Positions 54,617 through 62,481 of a stretch of 64,000 nucleotides of DNA are shown here, one piece after another (the first letter of the stretch is position 1; every line of letters begins with the position of its first letter). Origin of the DNA: Haliea sp. (GTDB taxonomy: Bacteria > Pseudomonadota > Gammaproteobacteria > Pseudomonadales > Halieaceae); assembly GCA_024642245.1 (NCBI GenBank), contig JAHEBM010000005.1, positions 12,271 through 76,270 on the forward strand, given 5' to 3'. The translations under genes and the position numbers were made by a program. Under the pieces are notes generated by a model. It saw only the letters and a list, made by a program, of their open reading frames with translations. It had not been told where the DNA came from and made no database searches.

Positions 54617-54877
54617 CCTGCTTATCCTGTGTTGGTAGAACTGAAGGTATGCTGCAACAGTGTACAGCCATGCATACCGCACCCGGGTAGCGTGCGGTGC
54701 CATCTTAGCACGCCTGCCAACAGGATCTATCCACGCCGGCAGCCCGGGCCCGGCAAAACAATGGTGCCGCCGGAGCGCGTGGCTTATGATATTCCCTGCT
54801 CACCGGTACAGCATTTAGTTGATTTTCGGACCGGCACCAACAATTTTCGCCGGGTAGGCTGACTACCCAAAGGACCC

Positions 54878-56233
54878 ATGACTTACAGAACCATAGCGCT
54901 ACTGGCCTGTTGTGCCCTGCTCGGTTTACTCGTGTCCTGTACCGAAGTTGCAGAACCCGACACACCCAGCATCCTGGTCATATCAGCCGATGACCTGGGC
55001 AATCACCTGGGCAGCTACGGCGACACGACAGTGCCCACCCCCAATCTCGACAAGCTGGCAGCAGGCGGAACCCGGTTCACCCGGGCCTACGTCACCCAGC
55101 CTTCTTGCAGTTCCAGCAGGGCGTCGTTCCTGACCGGCCTGTATCCCCACCAGAACGGGCAGCTGGGTCTGGCGCACGAAGGCTTCACCATGACCGGCGA
55201 GTGGCCGGTGATCCCGGGGATACTGAAAGAGCAGCTGGGCTATTTTACGGCGCTGGGGGGCAAGCTGCATGTCGGCCCCCGTTCGACGTTTGGGTTTTTC
55301 GATGCGCTCGAACTGGAAGACGGCCCGCTGTGGACGCGGGACGTAGAACTTGTCGGGGAAAAAGCAGCCAGCTACTTCAGCCAGGCCCGGGGCCGCGCGT
55401 TTTATATCCAGTTCGACCTGCGTGACCCCCATAGACCATTCGAGTCCAGTATCGGCGGACTCCCGGTCAAGCCCATCGGGGCGGACCAGGTAAAACCCTT
55501 CAGCTGGACCAACGGGAAAGGCCATGACCTGGCCACCGATACGGCAGACTATTACAACAGCGTCTCCAGAATGGACTCCATAGTAGGCCGCATCATCGCG
55601 GAGTTACGCGAGGCCGGCAGGCTGGAAAACACGATTATTATTTTCTGGAGTGATAACGGCCCGCCGTTTCCCCGGGCAAAAACACGGCTCTACGAGCAGG
55701 GCACGCGCGTTCCGATGATTATCGCCGGCCCGGGAGTCAAAGCGGGCCAGGTCCGGGAGGAACTGGTGTCGATGGTGGACATCATGCCCACGGTTTTACA
55801 GATGACGGGAGCCACACTCCCCACCGTCCCGGCACTCTACACCGGCAAGGACCTCACCCCGCTGTTGCGTGGAGAGGACGTCGCCTGGCGCGAGTTTATG
55901 TTTACGGAAGAAACCTTTCATACCCCGCTGCAATGGGCCCCCGCGCGGGCCATCACCAACGGAAAATGGAAGCTGATCGATAATCTCCCTGTTGGCGACT
56001 CCAGGGAGAAAATCGAACTTTTCCACCTGGACAAAGACCCCGACGAGCGTATCAACCTGGCAAACCGGGCCCCGCGCAAGATTGTACGCGACAGGTTGCT
56101 CGACGCTCTTGCGCAGTGGCGTGCCAGGACCGGGGATCCCCTTTTGGATACATCGATCTACCATCGCCTGGACGGGGTACATGTGAATCCACAAAGCGCG
56201 GTGGAGCCCTGGTACCGACCACTGGTAAAATGA
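54878..56233 (+). CDS. Sulfatase, lipoprotein, heparan-N-sulfatase-like
   Basis: 451 aa. Lipoprotein signal (LGLLVSCTE), then metal-binding ILVISADDLGNHLGSYGD (Asp38-Asp39) and the signature QPSCSSSRASFLTGLYPHQNG with Cys77 to be converted to formylglycine (C-S-S-S-R, Ser in the usual Pro/Ala place, which occurs in the sulfoglucosamine sulfohydrolase-like group). IIIFWSDNGPPFPRAKTRLYEQG matches that group too. Surface-bound hydrolysis of sulfated glycans is likely. The CoA-transferase starts 82 bp after its stop. Confidence 0.9.
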   Translation: MTYRTIALLACCALLGLLVSCTEVAEPDTPSILVISADDLGNHLGSYGDTTVPTPNLDKLAAGGTRFTRAYVTQPSCSSSRASFLTGLYPHQNGQLGLAHEGFTMTGEWPVIPGILKEQLGYFTALGGKLHVGPRSTFGFFDALELEDGPLWTRDVELVGEKAASYFSQARGRAFYIQFDLRDPHRPFESSIGGLPVKPIGADQVKPFSWTNGKGHDLATDTADYYNSVSRMDSIVGRIIAELREAGRLENTIIIFWSDNGPPFPRAKTRLYEQGTRVPMIIAGPGVKAGQVREELVSMVDIMPTVLQMTGATLPTVPALYTGKDLTPLLRGEDVAWREFMFTEETFHTPLQWAPARAITNGKWKLIDNLPVGDSREKIELFHLDKDPDERINLANRAPRKIVRDRLLDALAQWRARTGDPLLDTSIYHRLDGVHVNPQSAVEPWYRPLVK

Positions 56234-56315
56234 GAACTCGTGCTGTCGATTGGCATGCCGCGCGGCCTCCGGCCCGGGAAAGTATCCCTGCGCGTATGCC
56301 ACAGGTAACCATCAG

Positions 56316-57596
56316 ATGAAAAAACCGAATTATGTAACCGCCGAAGAGGCAGTCAAAAACATCAAATCGGGGGAGCGTGTTTTCCTCCACAGTGCGGCGG
56401 CCACGCCGCAACTGCTGGTAGACGCACTCACGGCCAGGGGCGATGAGTTGCACTCGGTCGAGCTGGTCAGCATCCACACCGAGGGATCCGCTCCCTACCT
56501 GGACCCCCGCTACGACGGCGTATTCCACCTCAACACTTTTTTTGTCGGGGCGAACACCCGCGAAGCGGTTGCCAATGGCATGGCCAGCTATATACCCATA
56601 TTCCTCAGCGAGATTCCCAACCTGTTCCGTTCGGGAATCATGCCGCTCGACGTGGCGCTGGTGCAGGTGAGCCCGCCAGACAAGCACGGCTTTTGCTCCG
56701 TGGGCGTCTCTGTCGATATCACCAACGCGGCCATCGAGACCGCGAAACACGTGATCGCACAGGTAAATGAGAATATGCCCCGGGTACACGGTAACGGTAT
56801 CATCCACGTGTCTTCGGTCGATGCACTGGTGCGCTGTGACTCGCCTATTTTCGAACTGGTGCCACCCCCTTCATCACCCATCGAGCTCAAGATAGGCGGC
56901 TTTATCGCCGAACTTATCGAGGATGGCGCTACCCTGCAAACAGGTATAGGCGGCATTCCCGACGCGGCCCTGCGGTCTTTGCGCGGCCACCGCGACCTGG
57001 GCATGCATTCCGAGATGTTTTCCGACGGTGCCATGGAACTGGTTGAGTGCGGCGCCCTGACAGGGCGCAAAAAGGCCAGGCAGTGGGGCAAAATCGTCGC
57101 CGGGTTCTGCATGGGGTCCCGCGCCCTTTATGATTTTGTCGATGACAACCCGATGATCGAGATGCGTGACATTTCCTATGTCAACGATACCTCCGTGATC
57201 CGCCTCAACCCCAAGGTTACCGCGATAAACAGTGCCCTGGAGGTCGATATCACCGGGCAGGTCTGCGCCGACTCACTGGGCAGCGCCCAGTACTCGGGGG
57301 TCGGCGGCCAGGTCGATTTCATTCGCGGCGCCGCGCTGTCACCCGGTGGCAAACCGATCATCGCCCTCAACTCCCTGACCAGCCACGGCCAGACCAGGAT
57401 AGTCGCGAGACTGAAACCCGGCGCCAGCGTGACGACCAGCAGGGCCCACGTGCACTACGTGGTCACCGAGTTCGGGGTCGCCTACCTTTATGGCAAAAAC
57501 CTGCGCCAGCGCGCTTCAGCCCTGATAGAAATCGCCCATCCCGACTACCGCGAGCAACTGGAGAGAGAGGCGTTCGGTATTTTCCACAGGCACTAG
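56316..57596 (+). CDS. Acetyl-CoA hydrolase/CoA-transferase (4-hydroxybutyrate CoA-transferase-like)
   Basis: 426 aa. It carries the family's IGGIPDAALRSL and GMHSEMFSDGAMEL, in which Glu233 is the catalytic Glu that forms the CoA thioester. Other motifs are SPPDKHGFCSVGVSVD, GIGGIP, GSAQYSGVGGQVDFIRGA and ARLKPGASVTTSR. It transfers CoA between acetyl-CoA and a carboxylate or hydrolyses it. ATG at 56316, with only a weak AGG upstream. Follows the sulfatase with 82 bp between, possibly an operon for handling desulfated acids (inference). Confidence 0.92.
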   Translation: MKKPNYVTAEEAVKNIKSGERVFLHSAAATPQLLVDALTARGDELHSVELVSIHTEGSAPYLDPRYDGVFHLNTFFVGANTREAVANGMASYIPIFLSEIPNLFRSGIMPLDVALVQVSPPDKHGFCSVGVSVDITNAAIETAKHVIAQVNENMPRVHGNGIIHVSSVDALVRCDSPIFELVPPPSSPIELKIGGFIAELIEDGATLQTGIGGIPDAALRSLRGHRDLGMHSEMFSDGAMELVECGALTGRKKARQWGKIVAGFCMGSRALYDFVDDNPMIEMRDISYVNDTSVIRLNPKVTAINSALEVDITGQVCADSLGSAQYSGVGGQVDFIRGAALSPGGKPIIALNSLTSHGQTRIVARLKPGASVTTSRAHVHYVVTEFGVAYLYGKNLRQRASALIEIAHPDYREQLEREAFGIFHRH

Positions 57597-57723
57597 TGCG
57601 GCCGGTTATCCCGCTATGCACGAAGCAGAAGACACTCCAAAAGTATGTCCCGCCTGCCTTCACCGGCGATCCTATTTTGAGCTGCTGGGGGAGAACTGGT
57701 AGAGAAACAGGCGTCGAGCAAGC

Positions 57724-59367
57724 TCAATGGGTGCGTGCGCCATTGTAAAGCAAGCGGAGTTGACCAGCGGGCCGCCTGATATCCGTGGATGTAATCCCTT
57801 CCATGGCGCTCGCTGAAAGTTGGCCGTAGTGCTTCAGCCGCTCCTGCGTGTTACCGGCATCTTCTATAAAAGTCCCGATTGCCGTTTCACGTTGACGAGC
57901 CGTGTAGATATCGAGCATCGCCTCCGCCCGCAGAAAGTCCGCAATCAGCCATTCCAGTTTGTAGACCGGTGCCGACAGCGCCTGTGCCGCCACCACCAGT
58001 TGTTCGCGCAGCGACGCCTCCAGCGCCGATGGCGGGTGGAGCAATGCGCGAGCATGGCGGATCATTTCCCTGTGCTGAAATTGCAGGAAGTCAAAATGTG
58101 CCACCTCGCCGCTGTGAATCCGCTCCATCTCGTACACCAGGCCAGCCTCCGCGTCCTCGATGGCTGAAATCGACACCAGGTAGGCCTGTGCGTGCGACAC
58201 GGGTGGCGCTGGAACTGGCTTGTTCCGGGCCCGGTCACCATCCGCAGCTCCGGCGTCGCCTGTAACGGCGGCCCGGCTGTTATCGGTAAAGTCGCCAAGG
58301 GTATTCAGGAATGCGGCGATATCAGCCATATCCGCGGGATCGGGCTCGAGCCCCAACTCATACCTGGCCATTTCCTCGATGGCGCTGTGCAGCGTGGCCA
58401 CGCTGCCATCGTGAAAATAGGGTGAGGTCGTTGCCACGCCGTGCAGCCCCGGGACACGAAATACATAGCGGTCCTGCTCGCGACCGGAACGGGTCATAAC
58501 CCCCGTATCGGCTATATCCGCCCTGTGGCGTACTGGATAGTAAGGAATGACAGCGCCCAGTTTTTGGTAGGAGTTGCCACCAAGGTTGATGCCATTGTGG
58601 CAACTGGGGCAACCAATCTCATTGAAACGCCGCAAACCGCGCAGGGCCTGTTCACCAAGCGCACCCTGGTCACCGGCGAGGTACCGCTGGAAAGGCGTAT
58701 CGATCCAGATAAAATGACTGCGCTGAAAGTGCGCTATCGCATCCGCCATATTGAGGATGGTCACACCGTCGGGGTACACCGCCCTGAACTGCCTGTTATA
58801 GGCCGCATCACTGCGCAGGAATTGCAGTACCGAGTCCAGGCTGTTAGCCATCTCCACGTCATTCTGGATGGGAAGTAACGCCTGTTCTTCCAGCGTTACA
58901 GCACGACCATCCCAGAACTGCCTGAAATTGAACCCGGCGTTGGAGACGCTCAACGCATTCATTGTTCCCTGGGCACCCGCAACGCCGGTCGACACGGGTC
59001 TGCGATCGGCGCCAATGAGCCCCCCCGCGTGGCAGGTAATGCAGGCAACCGAATTGCCGGATGACAGGCGGCCTTCATGGAATAGCTGCGAGCCCAGCTG
59101 GAATTTTTCCCTATTGATAAGGCCGGGCGCGGGTGCCGGGACAGGCCGGTAGCTGCTGGCCGCAAGCGGGTGATCGGCATTCGCCCCGATCAGCGCGGGC
59201 TGACCCAGGCCGTGCTGGAAATTGCGCCACGCGGGGTCATCGGCTTCGGTGGCAGACAACACGGCAGATGGCAGTATGGCGATCAGTGCACAGAAGCCCA
59301 GCCGGAACACCCGGCGACGGGCACACTGGCCGTCAGGACGATTGGGAACGCGCGAGTGGATGATCAT
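57724..59367 (-). CDS. Dihaem cytochrome c peroxidase/MauG-like protein
   Basis: 547 aa, periplasmic (signal near ILPSAVLSATE). Two haem c sites: CITCH (109-113) and CPSCH (about 255-259). The spacing and motifs such as FWDGRAVTLEEQALLPIQNDVEM, FNEIGCPSCHNG and YFHDGSVATLHSAI fit the CCP/MauG family. A long C-terminal tail (about residues 400-547) goes beyond the usual domain and is mostly helical. The start ATG overlaps the stop of a small upstream ORF by four bases. Peroxide reduction or oxidation of a protein cofactor is possible. Confidence 0.85.
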   Translation of the reverse strand: MIIHSRVPNRPDGQCARRRVFRLGFCALIAILPSAVLSATEADDPAWRNFQHGLGQPALIGANADHPLAASSYRPVPAPAPGLINREKFQLGSQLFHEGRLSSGNSVACITCHAGGLIGADRRPVSTGVAGAQGTMNALSVSNAGFNFRQFWDGRAVTLEEQALLPIQNDVEMANSLDSVLQFLRSDAAYNRQFRAVYPDGVTILNMADAIAHFQRSHFIWIDTPFQRYLAGDQGALGEQALRGLRRFNEIGCPSCHNGINLGGNSYQKLGAVIPYYPVRHRADIADTGVMTRSGREQDRYVFRVPGLHGVATTSPYFHDGSVATLHSAIEEMARYELGLEPDPADMADIAAFLNTLGDFTDNSRAAVTGDAGAADGDRARNKPVPAPPVSHAQAYLVSISAIEDAEAGLVYEMERIHSGEVAHFDFLQFQHREMIRHARALLHPPSALEASLREQLVVAAQALSAPVYKLEWLIADFLRAEAMLDIYTARQRETAIGTFIEDAGNTQERLKHYGQLSASAMEGITSTDIRRPAGQLRLLYNGARTH

Positions 59368-59567
59368 GCTACTGCCATGTTAAGGAGCAGCAGCCCGCAA
59401 TGGCAAGCGGGATCAGTGCAGAAATGCCCCTGCTTGCCGGCGACAAAGCGGGTTGCGATTGGTCCTGACGCTGAGCCTGCCGGTACGGAATAGGTCAGCG
59501 CCGCGGTAAGGGGAAACTGAAACCCCAATAGCGCGAGACCGCGGCTGCTGTTGCCAGCGTGCTGCAA
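59364..59567 (-). CDS. Possible small Cys-rich protein coupled to the dihaem protein
   Basis: 67 codons from a TTG at 59567: a hydrophobic N-terminal half (LALLGFQFPLTAALTYSV) and a Cys-rich end with GHFCTDPACHCGLL. Its stop overlaps the next gene's start by four bases (ATGA), the best argument that it is real, because the dihaem gene has no clear ribosome site of its own. Against it: TTG start, no recognised family. Low confidence. Confidence 0.3.
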   Translation of the reverse strand: MQHAGNSSRGLALLGFQFPLTAALTYSVPAGSASGPIATRFVAGKQGHFCTDPACHCGLLLLNMAVA

Positions 59568-59757
59568 CTGCCCTTTTAGTTATTAAATCAACCTGTTACA
59601 AAGCCGACGAGATTGATAGAAATTATCCTCGGCACCTATAAAAAAGGTCCCTGGCCTGCACCGGGTCGTTCTGGCCAAACCTGTATCAACGACTGGCTGC
59701 TCACCGCGAACGCACGTGCCATACCGGGAATTTAAAAAAATATAGTTGAAGCTTACC
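59568..59757. other. Non-coding region upstream of the 59.8-kb sulfatase
   Basis: AT content rises here relative to the flanking genes, and an A-rich tract (around 59731-59745) lies just upstream of the strong promoter. It could act as an UP element. No gene is seen. Confidence 0.4.
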
Positions 59758-59786
59758 GTGACAGGTCATTTTTCACTTCCTATAAT
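59758..59786 (+). promoter_or_regulatory. Strong sigma-70 promoter of the sulfatase gene
   Basis: GTGACA, a 17-base spacer, then a perfect TATAAT: five of six and six of six to the consensus at ideal spacing. Transcription would start near 59793, leaving an untranslated leader of about 50 bases. The best promoter in the window. Confidence 0.7.
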
Positions 59787-59844
59787 CCTAAGGGCTTTAA
59801 CACTGGTTCTTCGATCAATTCTCTAGCATTTTCAGGAGCTTGGC

Positions 59845-61419
59845 ATGCGACAAAAAGAAAAATTGGCCACCTGGTCACTGGCCGTATTGATGTTGGCGCT
59901 AAGCGCCTCGTCGATGGCGGCGAAAAAACCCAATATTCTCGTCTTATGGGGCGATGACGTTGGCGTCTGGAATTCCAGCGCCTATAACCGCGGCGGCATG
60001 GGTTACAAAACACCCAATATTGACTCGATAGCGGATCAGGGCGCCCTGTTCACCGATATGTACGCACAACAATCCTGCACCGCGGGCCGCGCCGCTTTCG
60101 TACTTGGCCAGCAGCCTTTCAGGACAGGCTTGCTCACAATCGGAATGCCGGGCAGTGAGCAGGGTATTCCGGACTGGACGCCGACCATCGCTGACTTGCT
60201 GAAAGAGCAGGGTTATGCCACCGGCCAGTTCGGTAAAAACCACCTGGGCGACCAGGACAAGCACTTGCCTACCAACCACGGCTTTGATGAGTTTTTTGGC
60301 AACCTGTACCACTTGAACGCCGAAGAGGAGCCCGAGACCTACTACTACCCGAAAGATCCGGCCTTTCACAAGAAGTACGGTCCACGTGGGGTGATTCATT
60401 CCTATGCAGACGGCAAGATCGAGGACACCGGGCCCTTGACCAGAAAACGCATGGAAACCGTTGATTCCGAGTTCGGTGGCGCTGCCAAAAAGTTTATGGC
60501 TGCCGCAGTTAAAGCTGACAAGCCGTTCTTTGTATGGATGAATTTTACGCGCATGCACGTGTGGACACACTTGCAGGAGAAATACCAGGGCGCTACCGGT
60601 ATCAGCATCTACGCTGACGGCATGCTGGAACTCGACGACCTGGTAGGCAGTTTCCTCGCGGAACTCAAGCAACTGGGGGTCGAGGACAACACGATTGTCA
60701 TCTTCTCCACCGACAACGGCGCAGAAAAACTTACCTGGCCCGATGGCGGCACCACGCCCTACCACGGTGAAAAAGGTACGACATGGGAAGGTGGCATGAG
60801 GGTGCCGCAAATGGTGCGCTGGCCCGGCACGATCAAGCCCGGCACCATCTATAACGACACCATGAGCCATGAAGACTGGATGCCAACCCTGCTGGCAGCA
60901 GCGGGCGTACCTGATGTAAAGGAAAAGCTCGCATCCAAAACCGGCTACAAGGCCAACGGCAAAAACTACCGCGTCCACCTGGATGGCTATAACTTCAAGC
61001 CCTATTTCGAGGGTAAAGAGGAAAAGGGACCACGCAGGGAGATCATGTACTTTGCGGCCAGTGGCATGCTTAACGCGATACGAGTGGATAACTGGAAAGT
61101 GTCATTCGCAATTGAGGAAGGTGGAATCAACGAGGCCTATCGACAGACGCCTGCGTGGCCAGTGATCACAAACTTGAGAGCGGATCCATTTGAAAGCGGC
61201 TCCCGTGACTCCGGCATGTATGTAAGGTGGTACGCTGACAACATGTGGCTGATGGTTCCCGCACAGGAGTTCGTAAAGAACTTCTTCGCATCGATTGAAG
61301 GCTATCCCTTCCAGGCCGGCGGCTCCCTGAGTGCCAGCAACATCGGCTACGGCACGATCGAGAGGCAAAAAGCAATGGGCAGTCTCAAGGCACTGATGGA
61401 CCTGTCCATTCAAAACTAG
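59845..61419 (+). CDS. Arylsulfatase (CTAGR type), secreted
   Basis: 524 aa. Signal peptide (LAVLMLALSASSMAAK). Metal site NILVLWGDDVGVW (Asp37-Asp38) and signature QQSCTAGRAAFVLGQ, where Cys78 would become formylglycine (C-x-A-x-R variant). FGKNHLGD and IVIFSTDNGAEKLTWPDGGTTPYHGEKG follow as in bacterial arylsulfatases. ATG at 59845 has a perfect AGGAG six bases upstream, a strong promoter and a strong terminator, so it is a single-gene unit set up for high expression. Substrate unknown; the second half (residues about 330-524) is typical of arylsulfatase C-terminal subdomains. Confidence 0.93.
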   Translation: MRQKEKLATWSLAVLMLALSASSMAAKKPNILVLWGDDVGVWNSSAYNRGGMGYKTPNIDSIADQGALFTDMYAQQSCTAGRAAFVLGQQPFRTGLLTIGMPGSEQGIPDWTPTIADLLKEQGYATGQFGKNHLGDQDKHLPTNHGFDEFFGNLYHLNAEEEPETYYYPKDPAFHKKYGPRGVIHSYADGKIEDTGPLTRKRMETVDSEFGGAAKKFMAAAVKADKPFFVWMNFTRMHVWTHLQEKYQGATGISIYADGMLELDDLVGSFLAELKQLGVEDNTIVIFSTDNGAEKLTWPDGGTTPYHGEKGTTWEGGMRVPQMVRWPGTIKPGTIYNDTMSHEDWMPTLLAAAGVPDVKEKLASKTGYKANGKNYRVHLDGYNFKPYFEGKEEKGPRREIMYFAASGMLNAIRVDNWKVSFAIEEGGINEAYRQTPAWPVITNLRADPFESGSRDSGMYVRWYADNMWLMVPAQEFVKNFFASIEGYPFQAGGSLSASNIGYGTIERQKAMGSLKALMDLSIQN

Positions 61420-61432
61420 CTTAACTGAAAGC

Positions 61433-61471
61433 AAAGCCCGGGCGTGATGTTTTCAGCCCGGGCTTTTTTTT
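61433..61471 (+). terminator. Rho-independent terminator after the sulfatase
   Basis: AAAGCCCGGGC and GCCCGGGCTTT pair perfectly over 11 bases around a 12-base loop, and eight T residues follow. It starts 13 bases after the sulfatase stop. The clearest intrinsic terminator in the window. Confidence 0.95.
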
Positions 61472-61855
61472 GCGTGTATTTTTTCTATTTTTGGAAATTC
61501 AGCGCAGTGGATTTGCCAATACCTTTTCCCCGTGCACCAGGGTGACATAGCGGGGTATTCCGAAGCCTAATCTGTCATCAATGGCGAGACGTCAATACAG
61601 AATCCAGCCCGGCTGGCGGGTAATCGTCAACTGCCTTCATCTCAATGTGTCCCGGTAATGAGTCAGCCATTCTCACTGCTCTACCTGCAGTCACCGCCCG
61701 ATCTTGATAAATACACTTTCAATCAAAATCGGGTTGTCAGCACTATGCTGCTACATCCATAGTGCACCGGTCATTGAAGATCAGCCAACGGGCCTTGTCC
61801 GCAAGGGATGACCACAGTGTCACGGCCAAGGAGTTCGTCATCAGGAAAGCGGCAC
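61472..61855. other. 384-bp intergenic region, dyad and possible gene remnant
   Basis: The region holds a perfect dyad at 61740-61765 and, on the minus strand at 61499-61588, a short frame (LGFGIPRYVTLVHGEKVLAN and onward) that reads like the C-terminus of a protein but meets an upstream stop. I do not recognise its family. A weak TTGTCA-N18-CATAGT overlaps the dyad and may drive the DUF3604 gene. Confidence 0.35.
61740..61765. promoter_or_regulatory. Perfect dyad GCACTATG-N10-CATAGTGC
   Basis: Eight-base arms without mismatch lie about 90 bases upstream of the truncated DUF3604 gene. Typical size for a TetR- or MarR-type operator. The half-site GCACTAT is shared with the palindrome at 38856-38865. 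Confidence 0.45.
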
Positions 61856-62380
61856 ATGAAAAAGTCTATTTTCACAGCTGTCGCTGTTGCACTGGCCGCT
61901 GCTGCGCCGACAAGCGCGGACAAAGAAACAGGGTATTCACCCTATGCCAGCCAGAATTTTCCCGACAATGTGTACTGGGGTGACACCCATGTGCACACGG
62001 CACTGTCGCACGATGCCAATCCAGGAGGCGCTTACAAACTCGGGCCGCAGGATGCCTACAGGATTGCCCGGGGTGAAACCATTATCGGTAACCTGGGGGA
62101 AAAAGTTGCCCTGATTCGCCCACTGGACTTTCTCGTGGTAGCCGATCACGCTGAGATGCTGGGGGTTATCCAGGCCGTGTGGAACGAGGACGCGCGCCTG
62201 ATATCGCAGCCTGATGGCGACCGCTGGCTACAGATTATCCGTGCGGCCAGCAAGGACCCCGACGGCGCCAACCTGGAACGAATTCAGCTCGTCAAGGGTT
62301 GGCTGGAGGCCCAGATCCAGGAGCGTGCATACACTTCACCTGTCTGGTACACGCCCGGGCGGGAACCGACGGATGGATAA
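61856..62380 (+). pseudogene. Internally deleted DUF3604 gene
   Basis: An open frame of 174 codons with a good start (ATG after AGGAAAG) and a signal peptide (AVALAAAAPTSA). The N-terminal 120 residues match DUF3604 proteins (YWGDTHVHTALSHDANPGG, VVADHAEMLGV). Then the frame jumps to a mid-protein motif (KDPDGANLERIQLVKGWL) and straight to the C-terminal motif (QIQERAYTSPVWYTPG). Full-length members are about 600-700 aa, so two internal deletions have removed some 450 residues. Ends in a short tail REPTDG. Probably non-functional. Confidence 0.75.
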
Positions 62381-62481
62381 TCCATTTATCCAGATAAGCT
62401 GCCCTTATTCCGGTGGCCATGGCAATTAAAATGCCGGGGGCAGCGAGCAGTTGGCATCGCCGTGTCAGGAAAACAGGTCGC

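Noticed and set aside
59944-60978. Long minus-strand frame opposite the third sulfatase
   Set aside because: No recognisable motif; the plus strand has signal peptide, CTAGR signature, promoter and terminator.
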